DNA of 64,000 bases from Hydractinia symbiolongicarpus. Lineage: Eukaryota; Cnidaria; Hydrozoa; Anthoathecata; Hydractiniidae. Shown one piece after another: positions 25,501 to 37,929 of the stretch. Numbering within the stretch: the first letter of the stretch is position 1; every line of letters starts with the position of its first letter. The DNA lies in contig NC_079878.1 in NCBI RefSeq assembly GCF_029227915.1, positions 29,415,501 through 29,479,500 of the forward strand, given 5' to 3'. Position numbers and translations under genes: made by a program. The notes under the pieces were generated by a model. That model saw only the letters and a list, made by a program, of their open reading frames with translations. It ran no database searches and was not told the DNA's origin.

Positions 25501-26367
25501 AAAGAAGTGTAATCGCCGGCAAACGAAAACCCGCGAATTCGCGTAAATCCCAAACTCAGCCCGTATAGTCAAAAGTATACAAAGAAAATACCCAGGGAGT
25601 AAACTTATTTCCAGAACGATTTTTTAAATTATCTTTTCACCACTAAAACGCATGAGACTTGTAGTTTTCAAAAATGTTTTCATTTTTGATAAGACGCTGA
25701 ATAAAAGATGTTTAATTGCCGTCTAACCAAAACCCGCGATTTCCCGTAAATACCAGACTCGGCCCGTATAGTCAAAAGTATACAAAGAAAGTACCCTGCG
25801 AGTAAACTTATTTCCAGAACGATTTTTTAAATTATCTTTTCACCACTAAAACGCACGAGACTTGTAGTTTTCAAAAATGTTTTCATTTTTGATGACACGC
25901 TGAATAAAAGAAGTGTAATCGCCGGCAAACGAAAACCCGCGAATTCGCGTAAATCCCAAACTCAGGCCGTATAGTCAAAAGTATACAAAGAAAATACCCA
26001 GGGAGTAAACTTATTTCCAGAACGATTTTTTAAATTATCTTTTCACCACTAAAACGCATGAGACTTGTAGTTTTCAAAAATGTTTTCATTTTTGATAAGA
26101 CGCTGAATAAAAGATGTTTAATCGCCGTCTAACCAAAACCCGCGATTTCCCGTAAATACCAGACTCGGCCCGTATAGTCAAAAGTATACAAAGAAAGTAC
26201 CCAGGGAGTAAACTCATTTCCCGAACGATTTTTTAAATTACTTTTTCACCACTAAAACGCATGAGACTTGTAGTTTTCAAAAATGTTTTCATTTTTGATA
26301 AGACGCAGAATAAAAGATGTTAATCGCCGGCAAACGAAAACCCGCGATTTCCCGTAAATCCCGGGCT
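22512..26367 (+). repeat. 19-monomer HOR unit, copy 2, 3,856 bp
   Basis: Same class order and length as 13,991-17,846, including the Z monomer and private variants. The few differences seen are GCATCAG at about 23,623 against GCATGAG in copy 1, and CGGCCTG at 25,355 against CGGCCCG. This is a near-identical 3.9-kb repeat separated by 4.7 kb of other units. Confidence 0.87.
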
Positions 26368-29300
26368 TGGCCCGTATAGTCGAATGTATACAAAGAAAGT
26401 ACCCTGTGAGTAAACTCATTTCCCGAACGATTTATTAAATGATTTTTTCACCACTAAAACGCATGAGACTTGTAGTTTTCAAAAATGTTTTCATTTTTGA
26501 TGAGACGCTGAATGAAAGAAGTTTAATCGCCGGCAAACGAAAACCTGCAGTTTCCCGTAAATCCCGTGCTTGGCCCGTATAGTCGAGTATATACAAAGAA
26601 AATACCCAGGAAGTAAACTCATTTCCCGAACGATTTTTTAAATTATTTTTTCACCACTAAAACGTATGAGACTCGTAGTTTTCAAAAATGTTTTTATTTT
26701 TGATGAGACGCTGAATAAAAGAAGTTTAATCGCCGGCAAACGAAAACCCGCGATTTCCCGTAAATCCCGGACTCGGCCCGTATAGTCGAAAGTATACAAA
26801 GAAAGTACCCTGCGAGTAAACTCATTTCCAGAACGATTTTTTAAATTATCTTTTCACCACTAAAACGCACGAGACTTGTAGTTTTCAAAAATGTTTTCAT
26901 TTTTGATGAGACGCTGAATAAAAGAAGTGTAATCGCCGGCAAACAAAAACCGCAAATTCCCGTAAATCCCAAACTCGGCCCGTATAATCAAAAGTATACA
27001 AAGAAAATACCCAGGGAGTAAACTCATTTCCAGAACGATTTTTTAAATTATCTTTTCACCACTAAAACGCATGAGACTTGTAGTTTTCAAAAATGTTTTC
27101 ATTTTTGATGAGACGTTGAATGTAAGAAGTTTAATCGCCGGCAAACAAAAACCCGCGAATTCGCGTAAATCCCAAACTCAGCCCGTATAGTCAAAAGTAT
27201 ACAAAGAAAATACCCAGGGAGTAAACTTATTTCCAGAACGATTTTTTAAATTATTTTTTCACCACTAAAACACATGAGACTTGTAGTTTTAAAAGATGTT
27301 TTCATTTTTGATGAGACGCTGAATATAAGAAGTTTAATCGCCGGCAAACAAAAACCTGCGATTTCCCGTAAATCCCGTGCTTGGCCCGTATAGTCGAGTA
27401 CATACAAAGAAAGTACCCTGTGAGTAAACTCATTTCTCGAACGATTTTTTAAATTATTTTTTCACCACTAAAACACATGAGACTTGTAGTTTTAAAAGAT
27501 GTTTTCATTTTTGATGAGACGCTGAATATAAGAAGTTTAATCGCCGGCAAACAAAAACCTGCGATTTCCCGTAAATCCCGTGCTTGGCCCGTATAGTCGA
27601 GTACATACAAAGAAAGTACCCTGTGAGTAAACTCATTTCTCGAACGATTTTTTAAATTATTTTTTCACCACTAAAACGCATCAGACTTGTAGTTTTCAAA
27701 AATGTTTTCATTTTTGATGAGATGCTGAATAAAAGAAGTTTAATCGCCGGCAAACGAAAACCCGCGATTTCCCGTAAATCCCGGACTCGGCCCGTATAGT
27801 CAAAAGTATACAAAGAAAGTACCCTGCGAGTAAACTCATTTCCAGAACGATTTTTTAAATTATCTTTTCACCACTAAAACGCACGAGACTTGTAGTTTTC
27901 AAAAATGTTTTCATTTTTGATGAGACGCTGAATAAAAGAAGTGTAATCGCCGGCAAACAAAAACCCGCAAATTCCCGTAAATCCCAAACTCGGCCCGTAT
28001 AATCAAAAGTATACAAAGAAAATACCCAGGGAGTAAACTCATTTCCAGAACGATTTTTTAAATTATCTTTTCACCACTAAAACGCATGAGACTTGTAGTT
28101 TTCAAAAATGTTTTCATTTTTGATGAGATGCTGAATAAAAGAAGTTTAATCGCCGGCAAACGAAAACCCGCGATTTCCCGTAAATCCCGGACTCGGCCCG
28201 TATAGTCAAAAGTATACAAAGAAAGTACCCTGCGAGTAAACTCATTTCCAGAAGGATTTTTTAAATTATCTTTTCACCACTAAAACGCACGAGACTTGTA
28301 GTTTTCAAAAATGTTTTCATTTTTGATGAGACGCTGAATAAAAGAAGTGTAATCGCCGGCAAACAAAAACCCGCAAATTCCCGTAAATCCCAAACTCGGC
28401 CCGTATAATCAAAAGTATACAAAGAAAATACCCAGGGAGTAAACTCATTTCCAGAACGATTTTTTAAATTATCTTTTCACCACTAAAACGCATGAGACTT
28501 GTAGTTTTCAAAAATGTTTTCATTTTTGATGAGACGTTGAATGTAAGAAGTTTAATCGCCGGCAAACAAAAACCCGCGATTTCCCGTAAATCCCGTGCTT
28601 GGCCCGTATAGTCGAATGTATACAAAGAAAGTACCCTGTGAGTAAACTCATTTCCCGAACAATTTTTTAAATTATTTTTTCACCACTAAAACACATGAGA
28701 CTTGTAGTTTTAAAAGATGTTTTCATTTTTGATGAGACGCTGAATATAAGAAGTTTAATCGCCGGCAAACAAAAACCTGCGATTTCCCGTAAATCCCGTG
28801 CTTGGCCCGTATAGTCGAGTACATACAAAGAAAGTACCCTGTGAGTAAACTCATTTCTCGAACGATTTTTTAAATTATTTTTTCACCACTAAAACGCATC
28901 AGACTTGTAGTTTTCAAAAATGTTTTCATTTTTGATGAGATGCTGAATAAAAGAAGTTTAATCGCCGGCAAACGAAAACCCGCGATTTCCCGTAAATCCC
29001 GGACTCGGCCCGTATAGTCAAAAGTATACAAAGAAAGTACCCTGCGAGTAAACTCATTTCCAGAACGATTTTTTAAATTATCTTTTCACCACTAAAACGC
29101 ACGAGACTTGTAGTTTTCAAAAATGTTTTCATTTTTGATGAGACGCTGAATAAAAGAAGTGTAATCGCCGGCAAACAAAAACCCGCAAATTCCCGTAAAT
29201 CCCAAACTCGGCCCGTATAATCAAAAGTATACAAAGAAAATACCCAGGGAGTAAACTCATTTCCAGAACGATTTTTTAAATTATCTTTTCACCACTAAAA

Positions 29301-30425
29301 CGCATGAGACTTGTAGTTTTCAAAAATGTTTTCATTTTTGATGAGATGCTGAATAAAAGAAGTTTAATCGCCGGCAAACGAAAACCCGCGATTTCCCGTA
29401 AATCCCGGACTCGGCCTGTATAGTCAAAAGTATACAAAGAAAGTACCCTGCGAGTAAACTCATTTCCAGAACGATTTTTTAAATTATCTTTTCACCACTA
29501 AAACGCACGAGACTTGTAGTTTTCAAAAATGTTTTCATTTTTGATGAGACGCTGAATAAAAGAAGTGTAATCGCCGGCAAACGAAAACCCGCGAATTCGC
29601 GTAAATCCCAAACTCAGCCCGTATAGTCAAAAGTATACAAAGAAAATACCCAGGGAGTAAACTTATTTCCAGAACGATTTTTTAAATTATCTTTTCACCA
29701 CTAAAACGCATGAGACTTGTAGTTTTCAAAAATGTTTTCATTTTTGATAAGACGCTGAATAAAAGATGTTTAATTGCCGTCTAACCAAAACCCGCGATTT
29801 CCCGTAAATACCAGACTCGGCCCGTATAGTCAAAAGTATACAAAGAAAGTACCCTGCGAGTAAACTTATTTCCAGAACGATTTTTTAAATTATCTTTTCA
29901 CCACTAAAACGCACGAGACTTGTAGTTTTCAAAAATGTTTTCATTTTTGATGACACGCTGAATAAAAGAAGTGTAATCGCCGGCAAACGAAAACCCGCGA
30001 ATTCGCGTAAATCCCAAACTCAGGCCGTATAGTCAAAAGTATACAAAGAAAATACCCAGGGAGTAAACTTATTTCCAGAACGATTTTTTAAATTATCTTT
30101 TCACCACTAAAACGCATGAGACTTGTAGTTTTCAAAAATGTTTTCATTTTTGATAAGACGCTGAATAAAAGATGTTTAATCGCCGTCTAACCAAAACCCG
30201 CGATTTCCCGTAAATACCAGACTCGGCCCGTATAGTCAAAAGTATACAAAGAAAGTACCCAGGGAGTAAACTCATTTCCCGAACGATTTTTTAAATTACT
30301 TTTTCACCACTAAAACGCATGAGACTTGTAGTTTTCAAAAATGTTTTCATTTTTGATAAGACGCAGAATAAAAGATGTTAATCGCCGGCAAACGAAAACC
30401 CGCGATTTCCCGTAAATCCCGGGCT
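26368..30425 (+). repeat. 20-monomer HOR unit, 4,058 bp
   Basis: A-B-C, then three mosaic monomers (26,976 H/C; 27,179 D/F; 27,382 G/F), then G-C, H/G-C, H-F-G-C, H/G-C, D-C, D-E. From about 27,460 the sequence follows the previous unit at an offset of 4,058 bp. It even shares the private CGGCCTG (25,355 and 29,413), so it descends from the 19-mer unit with a rearranged front. Confidence 0.86.
26976..27584 (+). repeat. Three consecutive mosaic monomers
   Basis: 26,976 starts as H (GTTGAATGTAAG, AAACAAAAACC) and switches to the C end with CGCGAATTCGCG. 27,179 starts as D (ATACCCAGGGAG, TTATTTCCAG) and switches to F near the A/T tract. 27,382 starts as G (GAGTACATAC, CTCGAACG) and continues as F. 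These look like crossover points preserved in sequence. The H/C mosaic recurs at 31,034, exactly 4,058 bp downstream. Confidence 0.8.
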
Positions 30426-32047
30426 TGGCCCGTATAGTCGAATGTATACAAAGAAAGTACCCTGTGAGTAAACTCATTTCCCGAACGATTTATTAAATGA
30501 TTTTTTCACCACTAAAACGCATGAGACTTGTAGTTTTCAAAAATGTTTTCATTTTTGATGAGACGCTGAATGAAAGAAGTTTAATCGCCGGCAAACGAAA
30601 ACCTGCAGTTTCCCGTAAATCCCGTGCTTGGCCCGTATAGTCGAGTATATACAAAGAAAATACCCAGGAAGTAAACTCATTTCCCGAACGATTTTTTAAA
30701 TTATTTTTTCACCACTAAAACGTATGAGACTCGTAGTTTTCAAAAATGTTTTTATTTTTGATGAGACGCTGAATAAAAGAAGTTTAATCGCCGGCAAACG
30801 AAAACCCGCGATTTCCCGTAAATCCCGGACTCGGCCCGTATAGTCGAAAGTATACAAAGAAAGTACCCTGCGAGTAAACTCATTTCCAGAACGATTTTTT
30901 AAATTATCTTTTCACCACTAAAACGCACGAGACTTGTAGTTTTCAAAAATGTTTTCATTTTTGATGAGACGCTGAATAAAAGAAGTGTAATCGCCGGCAA
31001 ACAAAAACCGCAAATTCCCGTAAATCCCAAACTCGGCCCGTATAATCAAAAGTATACAAAGAAAATACCCAGGGAGTAAACTCATTTCCAGAACGATTTT
31101 TTAAATTATCTTTTCACCACTAAAACGCATGAGACTTGTAGTTTTCAAAAATGTTTTCATTTTTGATGAGACGTTGAATGTAAGAAGTTTAATCGCCGGC
31201 AAACAAAAACCCGCGAATTCGCGTAAATCCCAAACTCAGCCCGTATAGTCAAAAGTATACAAAGAAAATACCCAGGGAGTAAACTTATTTCCAGAACGAT
31301 TTTTTAAATTATCTTTTCACCACTAAAACGCATGAGACTTGTAGTTTTCAAAAATGTTTTCATTTTTGATAAGACGCTGAATAAAAGATGTTTAATTGCC
31401 GTCTAACCAAAACCCGCGATTTCCCGTAAATACCAGACTCGGCCCGTATAGTCAAAAGTATACAAAGAAAGTACCCTGCGAGTAAACTTATTTCCAGAAC
31501 GATTTTTTAAATTATCTTTTCACCACTAAAACGCACGAGACTTGTAGTTTTCAAAAATGTTTTCATTTTTGATGACACGCTGAATAAAAGAAGTGTAATC
31601 GCCGGCAAACGAAAACCCGCGAATTCGCGTAAATCCCAAACTCAGGCCGTATAGTCAAAAGTATACAAAGAAAATACCCAGGGAGTAAACTTATTTCCAG
31701 AACGATTTTTTAAATTATCTTTTCACCACTAAAACGCATGAGACTTGTAGTTTTCAAAAATGTTTTCATTTTTGATAAGACGCTGAATAAAAGATGTTTA
31801 ATCGCCGTCTAACCAAAACCCGCGATTTCCCGTAAATACCAGACTCGGCCCGTATAGTCAAAAGTATACAAAGAAAGTACCCAGGGAGTAAACTCATTTC
31901 CCGAACGATTTTTTAAATTACTTTTTCACCACTAAAACGCATGAGACTTGTAGTTTTCAAAAATGTTTTCATTTTTGATAAGACGCAGAATAAAAGATGT
32001 TAATCGCCGGCAAACGAAAACCCGCGATTTCCCGTAAATCCCGGGCT
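30426..32047 (+). repeat. 8-monomer HOR unit A-B-C-(H/C)-D-C-D-E, 1,622 bp
   Basis: Contains the same H/C mosaic as 26,976 and the same GATGACACGCTG marker (31,574) as the preceding unit at an offset of 1,622 bp. It can be read as the 20-mer with its central modules removed. Confidence 0.85.
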
Positions 32048-33872
32048 TGGCCCGTATAGTCGAATGTATACAAAGAAAGTACCCTGTGAGTAAACTCATT
32101 TCCCGAACGATTTATTAAATGATTTTTTCACCACTAAAACGCATGAGACTTGTAGTTTTCAAAAATGTTTTCATTTTTGATGAGACGCTGAATGAAAGAA
32201 GTTTAATCGCCGGCAAACGAAAACCTGCAGTTTCCCGTAAATCCCGTGCTTGGCCCGTATAGTCGAGTATATACAAAGAAAATACCCAGGAAGTAAACTC
32301 ATTTCCCGAACGATTTTTTAAATTATTTTTTCACCACTAAAACGTATGAGACTCGTAGTTTTCAAAAATGTTTTTATTTTTGATGAGACGCTGAATAAAA
32401 GAAGTTTAATCGCCGGCAAACGAAAACCCGCGATTTCCCGTAAATCCCGGACTCGGCCCGTATAGTCGAAAGTATACAAAGAAAGTACCCTGCGAGTAAA
32501 CTCATTTCCAGAACGATTTTTTAAATTATCTTTTCACCACTAAAACGCACGAGACTTGTAGTTTTCAAAAATGTTTTCATTTTTGATGAGACGCTGAATA
32601 AAAGAAGTGTAATCGCCGGCAAACAAAAACCGCAAATTCCCGTAAATCCCAAACTCGGCCCGTATAATCAAAAGTATACAAAGAAAATACCCAGGGAGTA
32701 AACTCATTTCCAGAACGATTTTTTAAATTATCTTTTCACCACTAAAACGCATGAGACTTGTAGTTTTCAAAAATGTTTTCATTTTTGATGAGACGTTGAA
32801 TGTAAGAAGTTTAATCGCCGGCAAACAAAAACCCGCGATTTCCCGTAAATCCCGTGCTTGGCCCGTATAGTCGAATGTATACAAAGAAAGTACCCTGTGA
32901 GTAAACTCATTTCCCGAACAATTTTTTAAATTATTTTTTCACCACTAAAACACATGAGACTTGTAGTTTTAAAAGATGTTTTCATTTTTGATGAGACGCT
33001 GAATATAAGAAGTTTAATCGCCGGCAAACAAAAACCTGCGATTTCCCGTAAATCCCGTGCTTGGCCCGTATAGTCGAGTACATACAAAGAAAGTACCCTG
33101 TGAGTAAACTCATTTCTCGAACGATTTTTTAAATTATTTTTTCACCACTAAAACGCATCAGACTTGTAGTTTTCAAAAATGTTTTCATTTTTGATGAGAT
33201 GCTGAATAAAAGAAGTTTAATCGCCGGCAAACGAAAACCCGCGATTTCCCGTAAATCCCGGACTCGGACCGTATAGTCAAAAGTATACAAAGAAAGTACC
33301 CTGCGAGTAAACTCATTTCCAGAACGATTTTTTAAATTTTTTTTTCACCATTAAAACGCACGAGACTTGTAGTTTTCAAAAATGTTTTCATTTTTGATGA
33401 GACGCTGAATAAAAGAAGTGTAATCGCCGGCAAACGAAAACCCGCGAATTCCCGTAAATCCCAAACTCGGCCCGCATAGTCAAAAGTATACAAAGAAAAT
33501 ACCCAGGGAGTAAACTCATTTCCAGAACGATTTTTTAAATTATCTTTTCACCACTAAAACGCATGAGACTTGTAGTTTTCAAAAATGTTTTCATTTTTGA
33601 TAAGACGCTGAATAAAAGATGTTTAATCGCCGTCTAACCAAAACCCGCGATTTTCCGTAAATACCGGACTCGGTCCGTATAGTCAAAAGTATACAAAGAA
33701 AGTACCCAGGGAGTAAACTCATTTCCCGAACGATTTTTTAAATTATTTTTTCACCACTAAAACGCATGAGACTTGTAGTTTTAAAAAATGTTTTCATTTT
33801 TGATAAGACGCAGAATAAAAGATGTTAATCGCCGGCAAACGAAAACCCGCGATTTCCCGTAAATCCCGGGTT
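32048..33872 (+). repeat. 9-monomer HOR unit A-B-C-(H-F-G-C)-D-E, 1,825 bp
   Basis: Monomers start at 32,048, 32,251, 32,454, 32,656, 32,859, 33,062, 33,265, 33,468 and 33,671. Two single-base losses (in C and in E) explain 9 x 203 - 2. The module C monomer carries the T9 marker. Confidence 0.87.
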
Positions 33873-34480
33873 TGGCCCGTATAGTCGAATGTATACAAAG
33901 AAAGTACCCTGTGAGTAAACTCATTTCCCGAACGATTTATTAAATGATTTTTTCACCACTAAAACGCATGAGACTTGTAGTTTTCAAAAATGTTTTCATT
34001 TTTGATGAGACGCTGAATGAAAGAAGTTTAATCGCCGGCAAACGAAAACCTGCAATTTCCCGTAAATCCCGTGCTTGGCCCGTATAGTCGAGTATATACA
34101 AAGAAAATACCCAGGAAGTAAACTCATTTCCCGAACGATTTTTTAAATTATTTTTTCACCACTAAAACCTATGAGACTCGTAGTTTTAAAAAATGTTTTT
34201 ATTTTTGATGAGACGCTGAATAAAAGATGTTTAATCGCCGTCTAACCAAAACCCGCGATTTCCCGTAAATACCAGACTCGGCCCGTATAGTCAAAAGTAT
34301 ACAAAGAAAGTACCCAGGGAGTAAACTCATTTCCCGAACGATTTTTTAAATTACTTTTTCACCACTAAAACGCATGAGACTTGTAGTTTTCAAAAATGTT
34401 TTCATTTTTGATAAGACGCAGAATAAAAGATGTTAATCGCCGGCAAACGAAAACCCGCGATTTCCCGTAAATCCCGGGCT
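33873..34480 (+). repeat. 3-monomer unit A-(B/D)-E, 608 bp
   Basis: The middle monomer (34,076) starts as B (GAGTATATAC, CTATGAGACTCG, TTTTTATTTTT) and ends with the D marker GCCGTCTAACC. This is a deletion derivative of the five-monomer A-B-C-D-E unit through B-D crossover. Confidence 0.84.
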
Positions 34481-35494
34481 TGGCCCGTATAGTCGAATGT
34501 ATACAAAGAAAGTACCCTGTGAGTAAACTCACTTCCCGAACGATTTATTAAATGATTTTTTCACCACTAAAACGCATGAGACTTGTAGTTTTCAAAAATG
34601 TTTTCATTTTTGATGAGACGCTGAATAAAAGAAGTTTAATCGCCGGCAAACGAAAACCTGCAGTTTCCCGTAAATCCCGTGCTTGGCCCGTATAGTCGAG
34701 TATATACAAAGAAAATACCCAGGAAGTAAACTCATTTCCCGAACGATTTTTTAAATTATTTTTTCACCACTAAAACGTATGAGACTCGTAGTTTTCAAAA
34801 ATGTTTTTATTTTTGATGAGACGCTGAATAAAAGAAGTTTAATCGCCGGCAAACGAAAACCCGCGATTTCCCGTAAATCCCGGACTCGGCCCGTATAGTC
34901 AAAAGTATACAAAGAAAGTACCCTGCGAGTAAACTCATTTCCAGAACGATTTTTTAAATTATCTTTTCACCACTAAAACGCACGAGACTTGTAGTTTTCA
35001 AAAATGTTTTCATTTTTGATGAGACGCTGAATAAAAGAAGTGTAATCGCCGGCAAACGAAAACACGCGAATTCGCGTAAATCCCAAACTCGGCCCGTATA
35101 GTCAAAAGTATACAAAGAAAATACCCAGGGAGTAAACTTATTTCCAGAACGATTTTTTAAATTATCTTTTCACCACTAAAACGCATGAGACTTGTAGTTT
35201 TTAAAAATAATTTCATTTTTGATAAGACGCTGAATAAAAGATGTTTAATCGCCGTCTAACCAAAACCCGCGATTTCCCGTAAATACCGGACTCGGCCCGT
35301 ATAGTCAAAAGTATACAAAGAAAGTACCCAGGGAGTAAACTCATTTCCCGAACGATTTTTTAAATTATTTATTCACCACTAAAACGCATGAGACTTGTAG
35401 TTTTCAAAAATGTTTTCATTTTTGATAAGACGCAGAATAAAAGATGTTAATCGCCGGCAAACGAAAACCCGCGATTTCCCGTAAATCCCGGGCT
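34481..35494 (+). repeat. 5-monomer HOR unit A-B-C-D-E, 1,014 bp
   Basis: The shortest complete unit, with no inserted module. It shows the basic frame into which the four-monomer modules fit in other units. The D monomer has a one-off AAAAATAATTTCATT that disrupts the dyad. Confidence 0.86.
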
Positions 35495-37929
35495 TGGCCC
35501 GTATAGTCGGATGTATACAAAGAAAGTACCCTGTGAGTAAACTCATTTCCCGAACGATTTATTAAATGATTTTTTCACCACTAAAACGCATGAGACTTGT
35601 AGTTTTCAAAAAAGTTTTCATTTTTGAAGAGACGCTGAATGAAAGAAGTTTAATCGCCGGCAAACGAAAACCTGCAATTTCCCGTAAATCCCGTGCTTGG
35701 CCCGTATAGTCGAGTATATACAAAGAAAATACCCAGGAAGTAAACTCATTTCCCGAACGATTTTTTAAATTATTTTTTCACCACTAAAACGTATGAGACT
35801 CGTAGTTTTTAAAAATGTTTTTATTTTTGATGAGACGCTGAATAAAAGAAGTTTAATCGCCGGCAAACGAAAACCCGCGATTTCCCGTAAATCCCGGACT
35901 CGACCCGTATAATCAAAAGTATAAATAGAAAGTACCCTGTGAGTAAACTCATTTCTCGAACGATTTTTCAAATTATTTTTTCACCACTAAAACGCATGAG
36001 ACTTGTAGTTTTCAAAAATGTTTTTATTTTTGATGAGACGCTGCATAAAAGAAGTTTAATCGCCGGCAAACGAAAACCCGCAATTTCCCATAAATCCCGT
36101 GCTTGGCTCGTAAAGTCAAGTATATACAAAGAAAGTACCCTGTGAGTAAACTCCTTTCCAGAACGATTTTTTATATTATCTTTTCACCACTAAAACGCAC
36201 GAGACTTGTAGTTTTCAAAAATGTTTTCATTTTTGATGAGACGCTGAATAAAAGAAGTTTAATCGCCGGCAAACGAAAACCCGAGAATTCCCGTAAATCC
36301 CAAACTCGGCCCGTATAGTCAAAAGTATACAAAGAAAATACCCTGTGAGTAAACTCATTTCCCGAACGATTTTTTAAATTATCTTTTCACCACTAAAACG
36401 CATGAGACTTGTAGTTTTCAAAAATGTTTTCATTTTTGATAAGACGCTGAATAAAAGATGTTTAATCGCCGGCAAACCAAAACCCGCGATTTCCCGTAAA
36501 TACCGGGCTCGGCCCGTATAGTCAAAAGTATACAAAGAAAGTACCCAGGGAGTAAACTCATTTCCCGAACGATTTTTTAAATTATTTTTTCACCACTAAA
36601 ACGCATGAGACTTGTAGTTTTCAAAAATGTTTTCATTTTTGATGAGACGCTGAATAAAAGATGTTTAATCGCCGGCAAACGAAAACCCGCGATTTCCCGT
36701 AAATCCCGGACTCGGCCCGTATAGTCAAAAGTATACAAAGAAAGTACCCAAGGAATAAACTCATTTCCCGAACGATTTTTTAAATTATTTTTTCACCACT
36801 TAAACACATGAGACTTGTAGTTTTCAGGAATGTTTTCATTTTTGATGAGACGCTTAATGAATGAAGTTTAATTGCCGGCAAACGAAAACCCGCGATTTCC
36901 CGTAAATCCCGGGCTTGGCCCGTATAGTCGAATGTATACAAAGAAAGTACCTTGTGAGTAAACTCATTTCCCGAACGATTTTTTAAATTATTTTTTCACC
37001 ACTAAAACGCATGAGACTTGTAGTTTTCAAAAATGTTTTCATTTTTGATGAGACTTTGAATGTAAGAAGTTTAATCGCCGGCAAACAAAAACCCGAGATT
37101 TCCCGTAAATCCCGTGCTTGGCCCGTATAGTCTAATGTATACAAAGAAAGTACCCGGTGAGTAAACTCACTTCTCGAACGATTTTTTAAATTATTTTTTC
37201 ACCACTAAAACGCATGAGACTTGTTGTTTTCAAAAATGTTTTCATTTTTGATGAGATGCTGAATAAAAGAAGTTTAATTGCCGGCAAACGAAAACGCGCG
37301 ATTTCCCGTAAATCCCGGACTCGGCCCGTATAGTCAATAGTATACAAAGAAAGTACCATGCGAGTAAACTCATTTCCAGAACGATTTTTTAAATTATCTT
37401 TTCACCACTAAAACGCACGAGACTTGTAGTTTTCAAAAATGTTTTCATTTTTGATGAGACGCTGAATAAAAGAAGTGTAATCGCGGGCAAACGAAAACCC
37501 GCGAATTCCCGTAAATCCCAAACTCGGCCCGTATAGTCAAAAGTATACAAAGAAAATACCCAGGGAGTAAACTCATTTCCAGAACGATTTTTAAAATTAT
37601 CTTTTCACCACTAAAACGCATGAGACTTGTAGTTTTCAAAAATGTTTTCATTTTTGATAAGACGCTGAATAAAAGATGTTTAATCGCCGTCTAACAAAAC
37701 CCCGCGATTTCCCGTAAATACCGGACTCGGCCCGTATAGTCAAAAGTATACAAAGAAAGTACCCAGGAAGTAAACTCATTTCCCGAACGATTTCTTAAAT
37801 TATTTTTTCACCACCAAAACGCATGAGACTTGTAGTTTTCAAAAATGTTTTCATTTTTGATAAGACGCAGAATAAAAGATGTTAATCGCCGGCAAACGAA
37901 AACCCGCGATTTCCCGTAAATCCCATGCT
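35495..37929 (+). repeat. 12-monomer block starting A-B-X-Y', 2,435 bp
   Basis: A, B, X (GTATAAATAG), Y' (TTGGCTCGTAAAG, CTCCTTTCCAG, TTTTATATTATC), then D-like and E-like monomers. These are followed by a CAGGAATG-class monomer (36,713), an H-like one, a G-like one, C, D and E. Bases 35,711-37,150 repeat at 40,150-41,588 (offset 4,439 bp). Divergence between classes is greater here than to the left. Confidence 0.8.
35896..35906 (-). repeat. Pol III B-box-like match in X monomers (example)
   Basis: On the minus strand GGGTCGAGTCC matches the B-box consensus GGTTCGANTCC at all but the third position. Recurs in X monomers with GGACTCGACCC. No convincing A box or terminator was found at the right distance, so this is probably chance. 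Confidence 0.2.
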
